Source: Maribacter arenosus (GTDB lineage: Bacteria > Bacteroidota > Bacteroidia > Flavobacteriales > Flavobacteriaceae). From it: a DNA stretch of 64,000 bases. Numbering within the stretch: position 1 is the stretch's first letter; the number at the start of each line of letters is the position of its first letter. The notes beneath the pieces were generated by a model, which saw only the letters and a program-made list of their open reading frames with translations, was not told the origin of the DNA and ran no database searches. This document shows, piece by piece, positions 61,394 through 64,000 of this stretch. The stretch is taken from positions 62,001 through 126,000 of the forward strand of contig NZ_JABTCG010000002.1 of assembly GCF_014610845.1 (NCBI RefSeq). Direction: 5' to 3'. Both the position numbers and the translations under genes were made by a program.

Positions 61394-62680
61394 ATGGACA
61401 ATTCATTCAATATCGTTTCTTTAGACGAAGCCATCTCAATTGTAAAATCAGGTGATCGTATTTTCGTTCAAGGGGCCGCAATGACCCCTAACACCCTTGT
61501 CAATACACTGTGTGAAAATCGCTATAAAGAACTCGAAAATGTTGAGATCATATCCATCCATACCGATGGGGAAGTAAAATTTGCCATTCCACCCTATAAC
61601 CAAGCCTTTAAAATTAACAGTTGTTTTGTCGGCAGCAATGTCAGAAAGGCCGTAAATACAAATCAAGGGGATTATATTCCCATTTTCCTCAGCGAGATAG
61701 GACTATTGTTCCGAAGGGCTATTCTACCCCTGGATGTCGCTATAGTGCAGGTGTCTCCCCCAGACCGTCATGGTTTCTGTTCCTTAGGCGTATCCGTAGA
61801 TGTTACCCTCGCGGCCATTCAAACGGCCAAAAAGGTAATCGCCCAAGTAAATCCAAACGTTCCAAGAACCCATGGCGATGGCATCATACACGTTAGCCAT
61901 ATCGATTTTGCTATAGCGGTCGATGAACCCATCCATATATACAATCCTACGGTATTAACCGAGACTGACAAACAGGTTGGGAAACATGTGGCTGAACTCA
62001 TCGAGGATGGTGCAACATTGCAATTGGGAATCGGCAATATCCCAAATGCCGTTTTGAACAATCTTCATAACCATAAAAGGTTAGGAGTACATACCGAAAT
62101 GTTTTCAGACGGGCTCTTACCACTTGTTGAAAAAGGCATAGTAACTGGAGAGGAAAAAGTAGTAGACGAGTGGAAAATAGTCACCTGTTTCGCAGCCGGT
62201 TCAAAAAAACTCTATGACTTTATCGATGACAACCCGATGGTGTTGTTCAAAGAAGCAGCTTATACGAATGATACAGCGATAATACGAAGAAACCCAAAAG
62301 TGACCGCGATAAACAGTGCGATTGAGATTGATCTTACCGGACAAATATGTGCGGATAGTATTGGGTATCTACATTTTTCAGGGGTAGGTGGTCAAATGGA
62401 TTTTATAAGGGGTGCCCGACTATCCAATGGCGGTAAACCCATTTTTGCCTTAACTTCCCAAACAGCCAAAGGAGTCTCTAAAATTACTTCCCACTTAAGG
62501 GAAGGTGCTGGTGTTACCACTACACGGGCACACGTTAATTATGTGGTCACCGAATATGGTGTGGTCAGTCTCTTTGGGAAGAACCTGCACCAACGGGCAA
62601 AAGCCCTGATTTCAATTGCCCATCCCGACCACAGGGAGGCGTTGAGCAAAGCAGCTTATGAACGTTTTGAACGGGACTAG
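61394..62680 (+). CDS. Acetyl-CoA hydrolase / CoA-transferase family enzyme
   Basis: A 428-residue family I-type CoA-transferase. Conserved regions are DRIFVQGAAMTP at the start, and VHTEMFSDGLLPL with the catalytic Glu that forms a CoA-thioester. Also seen are GVGGQMDF and VVTEYGVV near the end. Members act as 4-hydroxybutyrate or acetate:succinate CoA transferases or acetyl-CoA hydrolases; which one cannot be read. Full-length. No neighbour indicates the pathway. Confidence 0.92.
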   Translation: MDNSFNIVSLDEAISIVKSGDRIFVQGAAMTPNTLVNTLCENRYKELENVEIISIHTDGEVKFAIPPYNQAFKINSCFVGSNVRKAVNTNQGDYIPIFLSEIGLLFRRAILPLDVAIVQVSPPDRHGFCSLGVSVDVTLAAIQTAKKVIAQVNPNVPRTHGDGIIHVSHIDFAIAVDEPIHIYNPTVLTETDKQVGKHVAELIEDGATLQLGIGNIPNAVLNNLHNHKRLGVHTEMFSDGLLPLVEKGIVTGEEKVVDEWKIVTCFAAGSKKLYDFIDDNPMVLFKEAAYTNDTAIIRRNPKVTAINSAIEIDLTGQICADSIGYLHFSGVGGQMDFIRGARLSNGGKPIFALTSQTAKGVSKITSHLREGAGVTTTRAHVNYVVTEYGVVSLFGKNLHQRAKALISIAHPDHREALSKAAYERFERD

Positions 62681-62767
62681 CCGTAACTTAAACGTCCTTG
62701 ACTTTATCTCTTTCAACATTTAAATAGAAGGAATTTTTCCTATTGAAAACTTTTTTATATATTTACT

Positions 62768-62793
62768 AACCATTTAGTTAAACCATATAGTTA
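62768..62793 (+). promoter_or_regulatory. Tandem 13-bp operators abutting the TetR start
   Basis: AACCATTTAGTTA and AACCATATAGTTA, 13 bp each with one mismatch, lie head to tail and end exactly at the TetR ATG. Each is an imperfect palindrome AAC-N6-GTT. A TetR dimer binding here would cover the leader and shut off its own translation start region. Confidence 0.65.
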
Positions 62794-63396
62794 ATGAAAG
62801 ATTCAAGTACAGAAGAAACTATTTTAAATGCCGCGATAACCATATTCCAAAAAAAAGGTATGGCAGGAGCAAGAATGCAGGAAATTGCCGATGAAGCCAA
62901 CATAAACAAGGCCATGCTGCATTATTATTTTAGGAACAAACAACAGTTGTTTGAAGCCGTTTTTATGCAAGCCTTTCAAAAATTGGCTCCCCAATTGAAC
63001 CTGATTTTTGCTTCAGGGATAGGCGTTAATGAAAAAATTAGGCAATTCACTGCCAGTTATATAGATTTTATACTTGATAACCCCTACTTACCCAATTTTA
63101 TAGTTCAAGAGCTCAACAATAATCCAGAATTCGTCTTGAAATTTATGTCTCACAAAGGAAAACCCGACCCCACCCCCTTCTTAAGGCAAATAGAACAAGA
63201 AATCAATGCTGGGAACATCAAAAAAATACCTCCTAAACAATTGTTGCTCAATCTATTGTCCCTCACGATTTTTCCATTTGTGGGGGAAATAATGATCAAG
63301 GTATTAATGGGTATTTCGGACCTTGAATTTAAGAGGATGATGGAAGAACGAAAAACCTTGATCGCAGAACAGTTCATCAATAGTATAAGTATGTAA
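62794..63396 (+). CDS. TetR/AcrR-family regulator
   Basis: A 200-residue repressor. The N-terminal HTH (residues 6-55: ILNAAITIFQKKGMAGARMQEIADEANINKAMLHYYFRNK, shown in full across several lines of conservation) is typical; a variable ligand domain follows with LLLNLLSLTIFPFVGE. The gene's own leader carries two operator-like repeats. A TolC-type gene begins 22 bp after its stop, so an efflux operon under its control is the obvious reading. Confidence 0.92.
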   Translation: MKDSSTEETILNAAITIFQKKGMAGARMQEIADEANINKAMLHYYFRNKQQLFEAVFMQAFQKLAPQLNLIFASGIGVNEKIRQFTASYIDFILDNPYLPNFIVQELNNNPEFVLKFMSHKGKPDPTPFLRQIEQEINAGNIKKIPPKQLLLNLLSLTIFPFVGEIMIKVLMGISDLEFKRMMEERKTLIAEQFINSISM

Positions 63397-63418
63397 ATGG
63401 CCAATAAAGCATTGCAGA

Positions 63419-64000
63419 ATGAAAAAATTCAAATTCATCGGACTTTTTAAAAGTACTTTCTTGTTCCTTTTGTTTTTGCCTATGACCCTTATGGCACAAC
63501 AATCGATCACTCTAGACGAATGTTTTGATCTCGTTTCTAAAAACTATCCGTTGGCAAGGCAATCCGATTTACTTCAAAATCAATTACAACTTGATATGGA
63601 AGCCCTTGAAAAAGGCAAATTGCCCCAGTTGGATGTCAATGCACAGGCTTCGTATCAATCGGATGTGACCAGTTTGCCCATTCAACTTCCTAATGTTACT
63701 ATTGATCCGCCCAACAAAGATCAGTACCGTGCAACTTTGGATGTAAACCAATTGATCTACAACGGCGGGCAGATAAACGCCTTGGCAAAAGTTACGGAGG
63801 CAAAGGGTAAGGTAGGCCAACAAGAAGTTGTAGTAAATCTCTACCAACTTAAGAACCAAGTCAACCAACTCTATTTGTCCGTGTTGCTCTTGCAGGAAAA
63901 CCGTACCCTTTTGAATGCCAAAGAAAAACAATTGATGACGCGCCTAGATGAAGTTAATTCAGGTGTTAAATTCGGAATGCTGCTGCCATCCTCTGCCGAC
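63419..64000 (+). CDS. TolC-family outer-membrane efflux protein, 5' part (3' end outside window)
   Basis: The first 194 codons of a gene that runs off the right edge. A signal peptide (KKFKFIGLFKSTFLFLLF, cleavage after MAQ) is followed by ITLDECFDLVSKNYPLARQ and a long heptad-type helix, with LDVNAQASYQSDVTS and YRATLDVNQLIYNGGQ, the pattern of TolC/OprM outer-membrane exporters. It probably forms a tripartite pump with genes beyond the window, under the TetR repressor just upstream. Confidence 0.88.
   Translation, partial: MKKFKFIGLFKSTFLFLLFLPMTLMAQQSITLDECFDLVSKNYPLARQSDLLQNQLQLDMEALEKGKLPQLDVNAQASYQSDVTSLPIQLPNVTIDPPNKDQYRATLDVNQLIYNGGQINALAKVTEAKGKVGQQEVVVNLYQLKNQVNQLYLSVLLLQENRTLLNAKEKQLMTRLDEVNSGVKFGMLLPSSAD

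Overview
The window reads as chromosomal DNA of a marine-type member of the Flavobacteriaceae (Bacteroidota). The evidence is AT-rich DNA, weak Shine-Dalgarno sequences, TAnnTTTG-type promoter elements, a fused ccoNO cytochrome oxidase gene, a BlaR1-like M56 peptidase with an ExbD-like tail, DUF4407/DUF4230/DUF4260 proteins and long-form urocanate hydratase. The genus is not determined. No prophage, insertion sequence, CRISPR array or plasmid gene was seen.

Layout. 0-7.6 kb: the tail of a PBP1A-type penicillin-binding protein; a compact minus-strand operon of an exported PEP-utilising/dikinase-like protein, a GNAT-nitrilase fusion and a beta-lactamase-fold serine hydrolase; a divergent SET-domain gene; and a TIM-barrel protein. 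8-13.9 kb: ion transport (CPA2 antiporter, SLC12-like cation-chloride cotransporter, CorA with a GTN instead of GMN motif). 13.5-21.1 kb: stress and envelope genes (Crp/Fnr regulator, small acidic lipoprotein, DUF1328, DUF2383, Dps, MscS, AraC regulator, YtxH/holin-like/DUF6327 operon). 21.3-21.9 kb: tRNA-Leu(UAG) with a tandem array that repeats its 3' end. 22-25 kb: deoC and an M20 peptidase with a duplicated 69-bp promoter segment, then PhnA. 25-33 kb: a BlaI/BlaR1-like pair with two visible operators, a secreted unknown, a TPR histidine kinase with its response regulator, and DUF4407.

33-37.1 kb is a six-gene minus-strand operon ending in a membrane-anchored MutS-like ATPase. 37-41.6 kb holds a cyclase, HemW, RuvC (TTG start behind a heptanucleotide array), a TonB-like lipoprotein, DUF456 and a nitroreductase. 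41.7-47.6 kb is the complete histidine utilisation operon hutH-hutI-hutU-hutG, which meets homogentisate dioxygenase tail to tail. 49-51.6 kb has NDH-2, a small membrane protein and a double-domain universal stress protein. 51.8-61.3 kb is an Fnr-type regulator and the cbb3 oxidase locus ccoI-ccoS-ccoNO-ccoQ-ccoP-ccoG-fixH-safE, with Fnr-box-like sites. The window ends with a CoA-transferase, a TetR regulator with tandem operators and the start of a TolC-type efflux gene.

Functionally, the right half is respiration and amino-acid catabolism and the left half is envelope, ion and stress homeostasis. The least understood parts are the 0.4-6.2 kb operon, the 33-37 kb operon, the BlaR1-like sensor and the repeat structures.
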